The position numbers and the translations under genes were made by a program. Under the pieces are notes generated by a model. The model saw only the letters and a program-made list of their open reading frames with translations, ran no database searches and was not told the DNA's origin. This document shows positions 26,512-34,448 of a stretch of DNA of 64,000 nucleotides, in pieces (the first letter of the stretch is position 1; each line of letters begins with the position of its first letter). Source of the stretch: an uncultured Holophaga sp. (GTDB lineage: Bacteria; Acidobacteriota; Holophagae; Holophagales; Holophagaceae); NCBI RefSeq assembly GCF_963677305.1, contig NZ_OY781925.1:2754001-2818000 (forward strand), in the 5' to 3' direction.

Positions 26512-26844
26512 GTGTATAAAGCAGTAGCTCCTTTACTTCAGCGCCTTGAAGCGCTCTCTCACCGCGCAAAACCCAAGCCGATTCATGGCACGGAAACCAC
26601 CCGGATGCTGCTCGAATCGCATCGAGGTCTGACGCTGGTCCTGGAGGACAACGCAGCATGGCTCCAGGAGAGAGCGCGGAGCACAGAGGACATCCTCAAA
26701 GCGATCTTCCCTGACTGGCAGGTATATCCAGAGGATCGCTCCCTTTGGGTTCGGGAATTCGAGACATTTCTCTTTGAGTCTGGATATATCCCCGACACCC
26801 AGGAATCTACCAATCCTCGCTGGCGATTCGGCGCAGATCAATAG
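26512..26844 (+). CDS. Unknown small protein downstream of a TGTCGAC dyad
   Basis: 110 residues from GTG 26512, no membrane helix. Helical at the N-terminus (LLQRLEALSHRAKPKPIHGTETTRMLLESHRGLTLVLEDNAAWLQERARSTEDIL) with an acidic, aromatic C-terminus (WQVYPEDRSLWVREFETFLFESGYIPDTQ). I recognise no family. The two-unit TGTCGAC dyad ends 12 bases before the start, so it could be an operator-controlled early gene of the element. The ribosome site (AAAGAG) is weak. The prim-pol gene follows on the same strand after 97 bases. The opposite strand is also open, but its translation looks less protein-like. Confidence 0.45.
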   Translation: MYKAVAPLLQRLEALSHRAKPKPIHGTETTRMLLESHRGLTLVLEDNAAWLQERARSTEDILKAIFPDWQVYPEDRSLWVREFETFLFESGYIPDTQESTNPRWRFGADQ

Positions 26845-26941
26845 GCTCACGCCGCTCTCCTTTTCGCGTCTCCCCTGGAGGGCGGAAGGGGGGAGGCACC
26901 CATACCCCTAGAGCCTTGCCTCTTCACTATGGCTTCATGCA

Positions 26942-28507
26942 ATGAAAGATGCTCTTGTAACTGTCACATCGCACCCGGTGAAGCGACAGGAGGCTCAACA
27001 AGCCCTTTTCGAGTGCCTTACAAGCCTCGGCTTCACCATCCTCAGGTTGCATCGAATTGATGCAAATGGTGAATGCAGTTGTCCTCCCTGGTCCTCAACC
27101 CGCACTAAGGATCGGAGAGCCTTTCTGGAGGCAAAGTCACTAGGCGAGAAAGCCCCATGTTCGCAACCAGGGAAGCACCTATGGAGCAGTGCGTCCAGGT
27201 CTCAGATCAAGACAGCAAAGAAGATCAGCGCACACATGGAAAAGGGTGGTGGTGTTGGAATCAATCTCCGAATGGCAGGTGTCGCCAGACCTCCGCTCCG
27301 TCTCGTAATCTTCGACTGCGATCGAGAAGGTGCATACGAATGGCTCCAGCGCCGAGGAATTGATAGTCGCCTCCAGGTGATGGGCAAACGAGGAAGGCAT
27401 GTGTATGCCCTTCTACCAGATGACTGCCCTGATCTCAAAAGCGACACCACCACCCTTAACCCCGGAAGCAAGCATCCTACGTCAGAAGAGAAGCCAGGAA
27501 TCGACATCAAGACATCGGGTCTGATCGTTGCTCCATTTTCGCCCAACAAGCGACTCTGCTTCGAAGGACAAGATCTTAGCGAGGACCCGGAAGCAATCAA
27601 GGCGATCTTTGAGAGTGAGGAGGTTCTCAGAAGGATACTTCCCGTCATCGATCCCAGGTCAATTCAGCCGAACATGAAGCTCTACGAGGAGCCGGATGAA
27701 ACGCCTCAGCCGGAGACTGCCACTTCATCAAGTGAGGGGCTCGTTGAGGTGATACCAACGCCGAAGAAATTCGCCAAGATGACTTTGGACGAACTCTATG
27801 CCGAGATGTCGACCGACAAGCCACCGACGAAGGGGATCGAAAGCCCACTAAATGGGGTGCAGTATCACAAGCGGTATGAACTTGCGAGGATTCACCTGAC
27901 TACTCGAAGTCCCCCAACAGATCGAGAGCATCCACGCAGCAGTCTGTTCGCCGCAGCCTGTGCCCTTTCCCGGCACTACTTCCTCTCCGAATTCGACGCC
28001 TTCGACCTCCTATGGCATGAGCTGAATCCAAGGTGCATCGGACCAAACGGTGAATCCCTGGCATTCGAGCCGAAAGTCATTGCCAGAACAGTCAAGAACG
28101 CATTCAGGGCTGGCACCAAGAGTCCCTTTCATTTCGACAGCGAGCACGATCTCCTCTCTGATCGGGTGCCGCAAATCATCAAGCGGCTTGAGGAGAAGGG
28201 AAAGAGTCGCAATCGACGAAGGAAAGCGGCATCAGAAGGTAGCTTGGTGGTGCTTACCCGTTTGGTGGAGGTGGTGCTCTATGAATCCGGACTATACCTC
28301 CCTATGCCTTCAGGGGAAGCAGACTATGAGACCTTCAAACGTGATCTAGTGGTAAAGGTCATGGAGAGCGGTTTTCATCACTTACCCTCCAATACCATGA
28401 TCCTCAAGGCTCTTTGTGTATCTGGCATCGAAACAGCAAGGAGGGGGAAGAAGAAAACCCGAGTCATTGTTGGATTCAAGAGCACTACTCAGGTGACAGG
28501 AGAATGA
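26942..28507 (+). CDS. Bifunctional primase/polymerase (prim-pol) with PriCT-like domain
   Basis: A 521-residue replication protein of integrative elements and plasmids. The N-terminal archaeo-eukaryotic primase-like domain (about 25-210) has the metal-binding pair in RLVIFDCDREGAYEWL (Asp125, Asp127), the GKRGRHVYALLP strand with the conserved His and the third acidic position in GIDIKTSGLIVAPFS. A Cys cluster (CSCPPW, PCSQPGKH) precedes it as in many prim-pol proteins. Residues about 300-400 look like a PriCT helical domain. The C-terminal 100 residues (KRRKAASEGSLVVL...) are unassigned. No helicase domain or helicase gene accompanies it. It likely primes or copies the island after excision, near the repeat region upstream. 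Confidence 0.8.
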   Translation: MKDALVTVTSHPVKRQEAQQALFECLTSLGFTILRLHRIDANGECSCPPWSSTRTKDRRAFLEAKSLGEKAPCSQPGKHLWSSASRSQIKTAKKISAHMEKGGGVGINLRMAGVARPPLRLVIFDCDREGAYEWLQRRGIDSRLQVMGKRGRHVYALLPDDCPDLKSDTTTLNPGSKHPTSEEKPGIDIKTSGLIVAPFSPNKRLCFEGQDLSEDPEAIKAIFESEEVLRRILPVIDPRSIQPNMKLYEEPDETPQPETATSSSEGLVEVIPTPKKFAKMTLDELYAEMSTDKPPTKGIESPLNGVQYHKRYELARIHLTTRSPPTDREHPRSSLFAAACALSRHYFLSEFDAFDLLWHELNPRCIGPNGESLAFEPKVIARTVKNAFRAGTKSPFHFDSEHDLLSDRVPQIIKRLEEKGKSRNRRRKAASEGSLVVLTRLVEVVLYESGLYLPMPSGEADYETFKRDLVVKVMESGFHHLPSNTMILKALCVSGIETARRGKKKTRVIVGFKSTTQVTGE

Positions 28508-28752
28508 CTCCCCTTAAATAACGCGAAATGGAAAGGATAATGAAAGGGGGGAAGGGGAAGGATATATATCCATACGATATACACTGATAGACATCATTAC
28601 ACCTCCTCATCCCCCTCCTCACTTCCAATCCTTAGAAAATCAATACATCACAAGAAAGCTGACCACAAATGGACCTTAAAACAAAATCTCTCTTCTTGGA
28701 GGGAAGGGAGAGCTATACCCCCTCCAACCTCCCCAAACAAAGGAAGAGGAGG

Positions 28753-29091
28753 ATGAGTCGCAAGCAGGAGGACATCGACTATGACCGGGTAGACCGTGTG
28801 GTTGAAATCTTCCTCTCGACCATTCCTCGACTGACTTACCACCCGAACACCTACACCACCAGCTCCTCGCTGGTTGAGGTCATCCAGTCTCACATCGACT
28901 TCGATCTGCCTGACAACTATGCACCCGTGATCAGCAGGGCAGTCTATGCCATCGTCAAGGCTCACCACCTCCCCTTCCACCGGAAGAGCAAGACCAAGGC
29001 ACGTCACGCTGCTTTTGTGGGGATGGATCAGGGAGAGGTAGAGCGGTTGTTCATCTTGGAACTGCGACAGCACATGAGTGGAGAGGGGTGA
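28753..29091 (+). CDS. Unknown basic protein downstream of prim-pol
   Basis: 112 residues from ATG 28753, which follows AAGGAAG by six bases; an earlier ATG at 28669 is in frame but without a clear site. Sequence: acidic-basic helix (QEDIDYDRVDRVVEIFLSTIPRLTYHPNTY), then a helix pair (SSLVEVIQSHIDFDLPDNYAPVISRAVYAIVKAHHLPFHRKSKTKARHAAF). The second half could be a small helical DNA-binding domain, as in winged-helix proteins, but the match is weak. It lies between the prim-pol gene and a convergent small gene, 4 bases from the latter. Probably an accessory gene of the element. Confidence 0.5.
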   Translation: MSRKQEDIDYDRVDRVVEIFLSTIPRLTYHPNTYTTSSSLVEVIQSHIDFDLPDNYAPVISRAVYAIVKAHHLPFHRKSKTKARHAAFVGMDQGEVERLFILELRQHMSGEG

Positions 29092-29095
29092 CGGA

Positions 29096-29368
29096 TTACA
29101 TCCCCTCCTTCATCTTGAGCAGTCCAGCGAGAGCCACCTCATCCTCGGTGTTGAAAGTGTCCTGGCGAGGGTTCTCATGCTCACAGGCGCACACAATCAT
29201 TTGCCCTAGGCGTAGGTCAGGATATTTCATCCAAACATCCCTGAGCACCTCCAGGATGACGGGTATCCGTTCAGGGTCTCTGCCACCTGGAGGATGTCCA
29301 AAGGTAAGCCGCCCCATCCTCCGTGCGGTTTTGGCAAGGATATCCTCAAAGTTCGAATCTGAATCCAT
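29096..29368 (-). CDS. Small protein with a DPERIxxxLxxLRxxWxxYPDLRLGQ-type motif
   Basis: 90 residues from ATG 29368, with GGAG seven bases upstream. The core (DPERIPVILEVLRDVWMKYP followed by DLRLGQMIVCACE) is a pattern I know from many small uncharacterised bacterial proteins, in which a helix with a Trp is followed by PDLRLGQ and an acidic segment. The acidic tail (NTEDEVALAGLLKM) fits as well. Function of this group is unknown to me. It is transcribed opposite to the preceding gene. The long AT-rich stretch at 29400-29470 upstream probably contains its promoter. Confidence 0.6.
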   Translation of the reverse strand: MDSDSNFEDILAKTARRMGRLTFGHPPGGRDPERIPVILEVLRDVWMKYPDLRLGQMIVCACEHENPRQDTFNTEDEVALAGLLKMKEGM

Positions 29369-29892
29369 CGCAAACTCCGTAGACAAGATGCGGAATAGTG
29401 AGATCTAGATACATCAAGGCAATATATTACCATCTAAAAAATAAAAGTCAATATATTTTTTCTTTAATGAGATGCCATAATCATCTTCTCGCCTCTGCCA
29501 ATAAATCAGAGTCATTCCTGACTATCTCACCCGATGGATTTGCATCAGTCAGGAAGGATTCACCTGGGTTCGGCTCACCACTCCCCCTTCCGCGAAGGCA
29601 CGCCATACTGCCTTTGTCTGGGTGAATCGATGAGAGGTTGAGCGCTTGGCTGTCCAGGCATTGAGGAAGGCAGGGCAGTAGAGAGGTATGGCTATGGACC
29701 TCGCTCTGCTCATTGCGTGTCGCACCTCTTTCGAGGTGGGTGGAGCCTATGTGCATCGAATTTCGGAATTCCGAAAATTTCGAGTCGCCCAAGGTCGGCA
29801 TCCCCTTCTACAGCCCTCCCCTTGGAGCGTTGCATCTGTCAGACCCCAGCCTAGACTTGGGAACGAAAGCCATCACCCGCAAAGGAGTTGTC
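29369..29892. promoter_or_regulatory. Intergenic region with a perfect 16-base palindrome
   Basis: About 520 bases without a supported gene. 29400-29470 is very AT-rich. The perfect palindrome TTTCGGAATTCCGAAA lies at 29761-29776, 117 bases upstream of the SpoIIAA-like gene, and could be a dimeric-repressor operator. Nothing else stands out. Confidence 0.45.
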
Positions 29893-30246
29893 ATGTTGGA
29901 CAGAGTCAAGGTCATCACCCACAAGGGCAAGAAGGTGATTTTCGTCGACAACTCGAATCTCAAGCCAGCCGAGATCATCGCCAACTTCCCAATCTTCCTG
30001 GACCTCGCCATCAGCCAGAAGATTAATTTGGTATGCATGGATGTCACCAACACCATGACGGATGATGCGATCAAGCAGGCTGGTGCCGAAAACCACGCCA
30101 AGATGGATGCCGCTTTGGGCAAGCACTATTCAGCCATCGTGGGTATCCGAGGTATCCAGAAGATCCTCGCCAATGCCATGCAGAAGGGACAGTGCTTCGC
30201 AGCGACAAAGGAGGAAGCGCTCGATTGGCTGGTTGCGCAGTCCTGA
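29893..30246 (+). CDS. SpoIIAA/STAS-like protein
   Basis: 117 residues from ATG 29893. The order of elements matches the SpoIIAA-like (STAS-related) fold: strand KGKKVIFVDNSNLKPAEIIANF, helix, strand INLVCMDVTNTMTDDAIKQAGAENHAKMD, helix, strand YSAIVGIRGIQKILANAMQ, then the typical ending CFAATKEEALDWLVAQ. Such proteins are often found alone in bacterial genomes; STAS domains bind nucleotides or partner proteins in signalling. No anti-sigma partner gene is adjacent. AAAGGAG six to seven bases before the ATG supports the start; the frame is open further upstream but without resemblance. Codon use is fairly GC-rich for the island. Confidence 0.65.
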   Translation: MLDRVKVITHKGKKVIFVDNSNLKPAEIIANFPIFLDLAISQKINLVCMDVTNTMTDDAIKQAGAENHAKMDAALGKHYSAIVGIRGIQKILANAMQKGQCFAATKEEALDWLVAQS

Positions 30247-30859
30247 CGGGTCATGCCTGCAGTCATGGGTGTCATTGAGGTGAGGGTTCCTGGTCCCTAT
30301 TGCTGGGCTCTGGAGAGCCTGAGATGGGTGGAGGGGTGTAAGAGCGAGGGAATGCCAATCTTGGTAGGTTCAACACGATATAGGTAGAGAGGCGTCACTG
30401 CTAGGCGAGTGAAAGCCCCCTTCTTTGCGCCATTCGCTCTTTGTAAATAATGGCTTCAAATGAGTTGTTTAAAATTCGGTTTGTCACGAATTGAACATTT
30501 CAATATCCATAAATGTCGACTATTTTAGTCAACATTTACAAGAATGGCTTCAGCCTCCCCAGAGCCCTCTTGTTGCAGACGCGGCTCAGGTTATTTGTGC
30601 TTGGCTGTAGCGGCACACACCCCGGATGTGCCACCTGAATTCCAACGTTTGCAATAGTTGCAGGTCTTGCACGCCCGACATCCTGCCTAGTCTGTGCATC
30701 TACCTGCGAAAGCTGACGCACCGATTCCGAAAACGACTACCAGTAAGCAAGGCGATCCTGCACAACTGAGACATCGAATCCTCCAGGTTGAGTGGATGAC
30801 CCATTCTCATGGAGCCTCAGTCAATCAAGATCACCGAAGCATACTGATACTGGTTTCTT
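30247..30859. promoter_or_regulatory. Intergenic region with a 12-base dyad
   Basis: About 610 bases without a supported gene. A near-perfect dyad (30510-30521 and 30525-30536, 11 of 12 positions paired, 3-base loop) contains TGTCGAC, like the dyad at 26479-26500. One copy of ATATAGGTAGAGAGGC lies at 30379-30394. The stretch 30455-30540 is AT-rich. Confidence 0.4.
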
Positions 30860-31369
30860 TCAGAACACCCACGTGTTGGTGCATTGAGAGCAATGAGCCT
30901 GCGTATGCGTCACATCCTCGGTCCGCATCCCGGCAACAAGAACCCCCACAGCTCCGCCGATCAGAGCTGCCTTCGCAGCCTTTTTGGGAGCGAGGCTTCC
31001 CGGAGTAGAAATCTGCTTAGTGCGAATCCCTCCCTTCACCTGGCAATGGGGGCAGATCATCACTGCATTGACCTTTCCCCACCGTTCTTGCTCCTCTGTT
31101 TCTTTTGCTGCCTGTCGAAGACGCTCCGCTCGTTCAGCCCTCTCCTGTTCTAGTTGGCGTTTATAAGCATTCCTTTCGTCCTCTGACAGGGAAGCGAAGC
31201 GATCAGCTTCCTCTTGTTCAACCTGTGCCTTGCTCTTGATGTTTTTGACTTCTTCTTGTTCAGTCCTACAACTCTCCTCGACCCAAGCTGCTTCCTGCTT
31301 CTTTCTGGCTTGGATACGCCAGATGAGGAATCCCACCACACATGCGCAGAATACGACAGCAATCAACAT
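30860..31369 (-). CDS. Membrane-anchored coiled-coil protein with zinc ribbon
   Basis: 169 residues. One N-terminal membrane helix (about 2-18, LIAVVFCACVVGFLIW) is followed by a long charged coiled coil (about 22-95, rich in Glu, Gln, Arg and Ala). A split zinc ribbon has Cys pairs CPHC at about 108 and CSQC at about 160. Between the pairs lies a glycine/alanine stretch (KKAAKAALIGGAVGVLVAG) that could be a membrane-interacting zipper. The domain order suggests an anchored cytoplasmic protein, but I do not recognise a family. It is the last gene of the leftward group integrase, LAGLIDADG protein, unknown, this gene. GAGGAC about five bases before ATG 31369 is a fair ribosome site. Confidence 0.6.
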   Translation of the reverse strand: MLIAVVFCACVVGFLIWRIQARKKQEAAWVEESCRTEQEEVKNIKSKAQVEQEEADRFASLSEDERNAYKRQLEQERAERAERLRQAAKETEEQERWGKVNAVMICPHCQVKGGIRTKQISTPGSLAPKKAAKAALIGGAVGVLVAGMRTEDVTHTQAHCSQCTNTWVF

Positions 31370-31382
31370 CCATGTCCTCTGA

Positions 31383-31841
31383 TCATTGTTCTTCCAAGTG
31401 CTGATTAATTAATCCAGCCATGACCTTTGCTCGCGACATTCCTTGAATTGAGGAGAGCGCCTCATTGATTCTCTGGACCTTCTCAAAGGTGCTCGGCAGG
31501 ACCCTGCCACTGGCATTCCGAGGTGGATCAACACCTGCCCTGATCCTCCGGTTCTCCACGAAGCTGACTGCGGCATTGACCAGAGCATTGAGGTCACCGT
31601 TGAATGTCGCAACAGCTTCTTCGAAGAACTGACTGATGCCCCCCGGGTGGCTCTGTAGCCTCAGGTATACCGATTCCGGCACCGGACAGGTCAGAAGACG
31701 CCTTGGCTTGCCCTTGAACGCATAGGTCAACCCGGAGATGTCCCCGAAGAGGACCAGATCATCTGGACCTTCTGCGGGTAGAGAGACAGCACTCCCCTGT
31801 TGCTTCCGCTTGACGGGCTTTCGAGCGTTGGAGGCAGTCAT
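31383..31841 (-). CDS. Unknown protein, possible DNA-binding accessory protein
   Basis: About 152 residues from Met 31841 (MTASNARKPVKRKQQGSA). The frame is open to 31997, but the extension looks non-coding. A basic N-terminal tail is followed by a beta region (DDLVLFGDISGLTYAFKGKPRRLLTCPVPESVYLRLQ), a helix region (ISQFFEEAVATFNGDLNALVNAAVSFVENRRIRAG) and a C-terminal helix-loop-helix (STFEKVQRINEALSSIQGMSRAKVMAGLINQHL). The basic tail and final helices could bind DNA. It sits between the LAGLIDADG gene and the coiled-coil gene, 13 bases before the latter, so it is probably in the same transcript as the integrase. Confidence 0.55.
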   Translation of the reverse strand: MTASNARKPVKRKQQGSAVSLPAEGPDDLVLFGDISGLTYAFKGKPRRLLTCPVPESVYLRLQSHPGGISQFFEEAVATFNGDLNALVNAAVSFVENRRIRAGVDPPRNASGRVLPSTFEKVQRINEALSSIQGMSRAKVMAGLINQHLEEQ

Positions 31842-31996
31842 GGAGACCCAGGGAAGAGCGTTGTGGATAGTGGCTTCTTCGATCCTGGCTAGCCAAAATG
31901 AAACTTTCAAATGCCAAAAGATGAGCGTAGTCAGCAACTTGAAATGATTCGAAACATGAAACGATTGATGAGACAAGACCGGTGCAGGGGCACCCA

Positions 31997-33247
31997 TCAG
32001 GCACCTCCCGAGCCTTTGCCCTTCCTCCTGGTTCGAAGCAGGGTCTCACTGACACTCAACTCCTCTGCGATGACTCGCTGGGTCCTGCCCAAGGTGAACT
32101 GCCGCTCTACCCAGGAGAGGACTTCATCCGTGAGCTTCTGAGGTGATCCCTTCCTCAGTTTGATCCCCTCCTGGGTCAACACAGCGCAAACCATGCGTGC
32201 TGTCAGACCAAGCTGCTCAGCGATCCTGTAGCCGGGAAGACCCTCACCATGGAGATGCACGATCTCCTCAGCCTGGGGATGACGGGTGACTGGCTTCGGC
32301 GTCTTCCCGAGACAACCCATCTGCTGGAGGTGGTATCTGATCGCCTGCTTGGTGCCCTTGCCGATTGCCTGGTGGATTTGAAGGACGGTCATCCCATCCT
32401 CCGCGAGTCTCTTCATCTCCTCGATGTCCTGGGGCGAGAAGGTCTGCTGTCGGCTATCAATCCCCTCCCGCTTCAGGCATTCAAGGATGGGGCGACGACT
32501 GGTGCCCATGAGCTTGGCTATCTGGTCGATGGTGAGCCCTGAAGCCTTCAGCCTGGGCACCTCTGCCATCTGTTGCTGGTATTCGTCCTGGGTAGAGAGG
32601 TATGCCCTGATCTGATCCAGCACCACCTGCTTGCGATCCAGGATGGTGAAGGGGAGCGGGTCATAGACCAGCCCGATCAACTCCTTGAGCAACTGGCGAT
32701 TAGACTCCACCAGCACTTGATAGTGGTGGGACTTCCGATAGGCGCATGGCTCTTGGACCCGGAGTTTGAAGAAGGGGAAGCGCTCCAAGAGCTGATCCCG
32801 AAGGATCGGACTCGCAGTCACGATGATGATGGCTGCCCTGCGTGCCTCCTGATTGAAGCGGAGATGACCATCGCCATCGATCAGCCCAGCCAGGACAGCG
32901 CCATGGAGATGGGAGGGGATGACATCCCAGTTGAGGGAAGCTGTGAAGGTCTTGTTCGGGGTGATACCCAGTCGAACTAGATCCTCGAACATGGTGAAAG
33001 AGGAGACTTCCCACTGGATGCGGTAGCCATCTTCTATATGAAAGAGATGACCACCCGCGATCTCCTGGATGAGCTGGCAAGCCTTGATGTCCTGGGTCTT
33101 GATCCTCATGTTGACCCTGGCTCCGCATCTCTTCCGAGGAGCGCTGACACCACCATCAGCGAGCAGGAAGCCAAGGACATACGCCTTCTGATGGGAATCG
33201 ATCGAATGGAAGGCGCTGTGGATGACAGGTAGAGAGGGATAGCGCAT
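31997..33247 (-). CDS. LAGLIDADG endonuclease with four C-terminal helix-turn-helix repeats
   Basis: 416 residues. The N-terminal 215 residues are a two-motif LAGLIDADG domain: YVLGFLLADGG at 23-33 and LAGLIDGDGH at 119-128, each with the catalytic acidic residue. The C-terminal half consists of four similar helix-turn-helix units at about 237-262, 285-310, 336-361 and 387-408, about 50 residues apart (GLTIDQIAKLMGTSRRPILECLKREGI is one). The protein is free-standing, with no intein splice motifs and no host gene. ATG 33247 follows GGAGG by 7 bases and lies 12 bases after the integrase stop, so the two are co-transcribed. A sequence-specific DNA cutter with an extended recognition array is likely; its target is unknown. 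Confidence 0.78.
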   Translation of the reverse strand: MRYPSLPVIHSAFHSIDSHQKAYVLGFLLADGGVSAPRKRCGARVNMRIKTQDIKACQLIQEIAGGHLFHIEDGYRIQWEVSSFTMFEDLVRLGITPNKTFTASLNWDVIPSHLHGAVLAGLIDGDGHLRFNQEARRAAIIIVTASPILRDQLLERFPFFKLRVQEPCAYRKSHHYQVLVESNRQLLKELIGLVYDPLPFTILDRKQVVLDQIRAYLSTQDEYQQQMAEVPRLKASGLTIDQIAKLMGTSRRPILECLKREGIDSRQQTFSPQDIEEMKRLAEDGMTVLQIHQAIGKGTKQAIRYHLQQMGCLGKTPKPVTRHPQAEEIVHLHGEGLPGYRIAEQLGLTARMVCAVLTQEGIKLRKGSPQKLTDEVLSWVERQFTLGRTQRVIAEELSVSETLLRTRRKGKGSGGA

Positions 33248-33259
33248 TGGACACCTCCC

Positions 33260-34309
33260 TCAAGCCAAACCGAGTTTGAGACTGAGAGCGTCCTGGGCTT
33301 TCCGCTTGGCATCCAGGGACGTTTCGACGTAGATCATCGTGGTGGCGATGTTCTTGTGTCCGAGCATTCCCTGGATCTCTGTGACGGGTGTTCCGGCTTC
33401 GGCATGGAGACTGGCAAATGTAGCCCGGAGGCGATGCTGTGTGACATTCCCAAGCTTCAGCTTTGCACAGACTCGCTGGAGCACTTTCTTGCAGAACTGG
33501 GCACGATGAGGCTTCCCATCAAGCGCAGAGGGGAACACCCATTCACTGATCTGAGGTTTGGGCATCTCTAGGATGGATTGCATCAACCAGGACGGGACAG
33601 GCAGAACACGGGCTTCCTTCCCCTTTGCCTTGCCAACCGTATAGGTCTGATTGGGGATATCGAACCACTCCCAACGCATCCCCAGGGCTTCGGATTCACG
33701 AAGACCAAGCCCGATCATCACGCGAAGGATCACCCGAACATGCTGGTTCTGTGCCTCCTGATCGACCGCAGCCAGGAAACGCTTCAGGGAAGTGGCGGGC
33801 ACGATTGCCCGAGGCTGCTTCTGGATTCGTAGCGGCTTCACCTTGAAGGGCAGAGCCTCCAGATAGCCTGCATCAACAGCATAGTTCCACAGCAAACTTA
33901 CTACCCGAAGCACATGATTCGCCGTGGCAGGCTTCAACCCCTTCTCCAACACCGCATTGCGGATATCCGCCACCATGCCAGTCGTAACCTGCCCAAAGGG
34001 TTTCCGACCGACAGAGGGCACGATCCAGTTCTTGGCAACATCCCGGACACTCTTCTGGTGCTGCCAACTGACCGTCCTCTCATGAGTCCGCACCCACTCT
34101 GCAACCAAGTCAGAAACGGTCATGACCGATCCAGTCAAGACAGGTTTGCCGAGAAGAGCCTCCCGGCGCTTCTCCTCAAGGACCTTGCGAGCCGTAACCA
34201 TGTCGGTGGCTCGGGTGCTGCCCTTGTATTGCTTCCCGTTCAGACGGAAGCAGTAGTGATAGGTCCCGCTCTCGTGCTTGGCGAGTCCGTTCTTGAAGGT
34301 AGTGAGCAT
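33260..34309 (-). CDS. Tyrosine-recombinase integrase of island 1
   Basis: 349 residues from Met 34309 (MLTTFKNGLAKHESG). The N-terminal part is an arm-binding AP2-like region (YHYCFRLNGKQYKGSTRATD). The core-binding domain covers about 70-160. The catalytic domain has Arg in GLGLRESEALGMRW, His-x-x-Arg in HRLRATFASLHAEAG and the final His...Tyr in LGHKNIATTMIYVE. It should catalyse recombination between the 3' end of tRNA-Thr and the element. Its start is 140 bases from the middle attachment copy and 58 bases from the right arm repeat. The frame is open to 34408, but the extra part has no resemblance. Confidence 0.9.
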   Translation of the reverse strand: MLTTFKNGLAKHESGTYHYCFRLNGKQYKGSTRATDMVTARKVLEEKRREALLGKPVLTGSVMTVSDLVAEWVRTHERTVSWQHQKSVRDVAKNWIVPSVGRKPFGQVTTGMVADIRNAVLEKGLKPATANHVLRVVSLLWNYAVDAGYLEALPFKVKPLRIQKQPRAIVPATSLKRFLAAVDQEAQNQHVRVILRVMIGLGLRESEALGMRWEWFDIPNQTYTVGKAKGKEARVLPVPSWLMQSILEMPKPQISEWVFPSALDGKPHRAQFCKKVLQRVCAKLKLGNVTQHRLRATFASLHAEAGTPVTEIQGMLGHKNIATTMIYVETSLDAKRKAQDALSLKLGLA

Positions 34310-34366
34310 GTGCCGCTCTCCAGCGATGGAGAGCAGAGGCACCAGAAGGAAGGCGCTCAGGGCATC

Positions 34367-34388
34367 AGGTGCAATAGAGGTGCAACGA
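34367..34388 (+). repeat. Right copy of the 22-base arm-like repeat
   Basis: Exact copy of 18350-18371, same orientation, containing two AGGTGCAA units 11 bases apart. It sits between the integrase start and the middle attachment copy, where integrase arm sites are expected. Confidence 0.6.
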
Positions 34389-34448
34389 ACAGGTCGAATA
34401 CTACTCAAACCTAGTGCTGGTCTACGTTTTCAGGGGATAGCCTTGAAT

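Noticed and set aside
26533..26850. Minus-strand frame opposite the gene at 26512
   Set aside because: The plus-strand translation is more protein-like and lies in the direction of prim-pol; neither is certain.
31997..33247. LAGLIDADG protein as an intein or group I intron product
   Set aside because: No host exteins, no splice-junction residues and no intron-like flanks; the gene has its own ribosome site.
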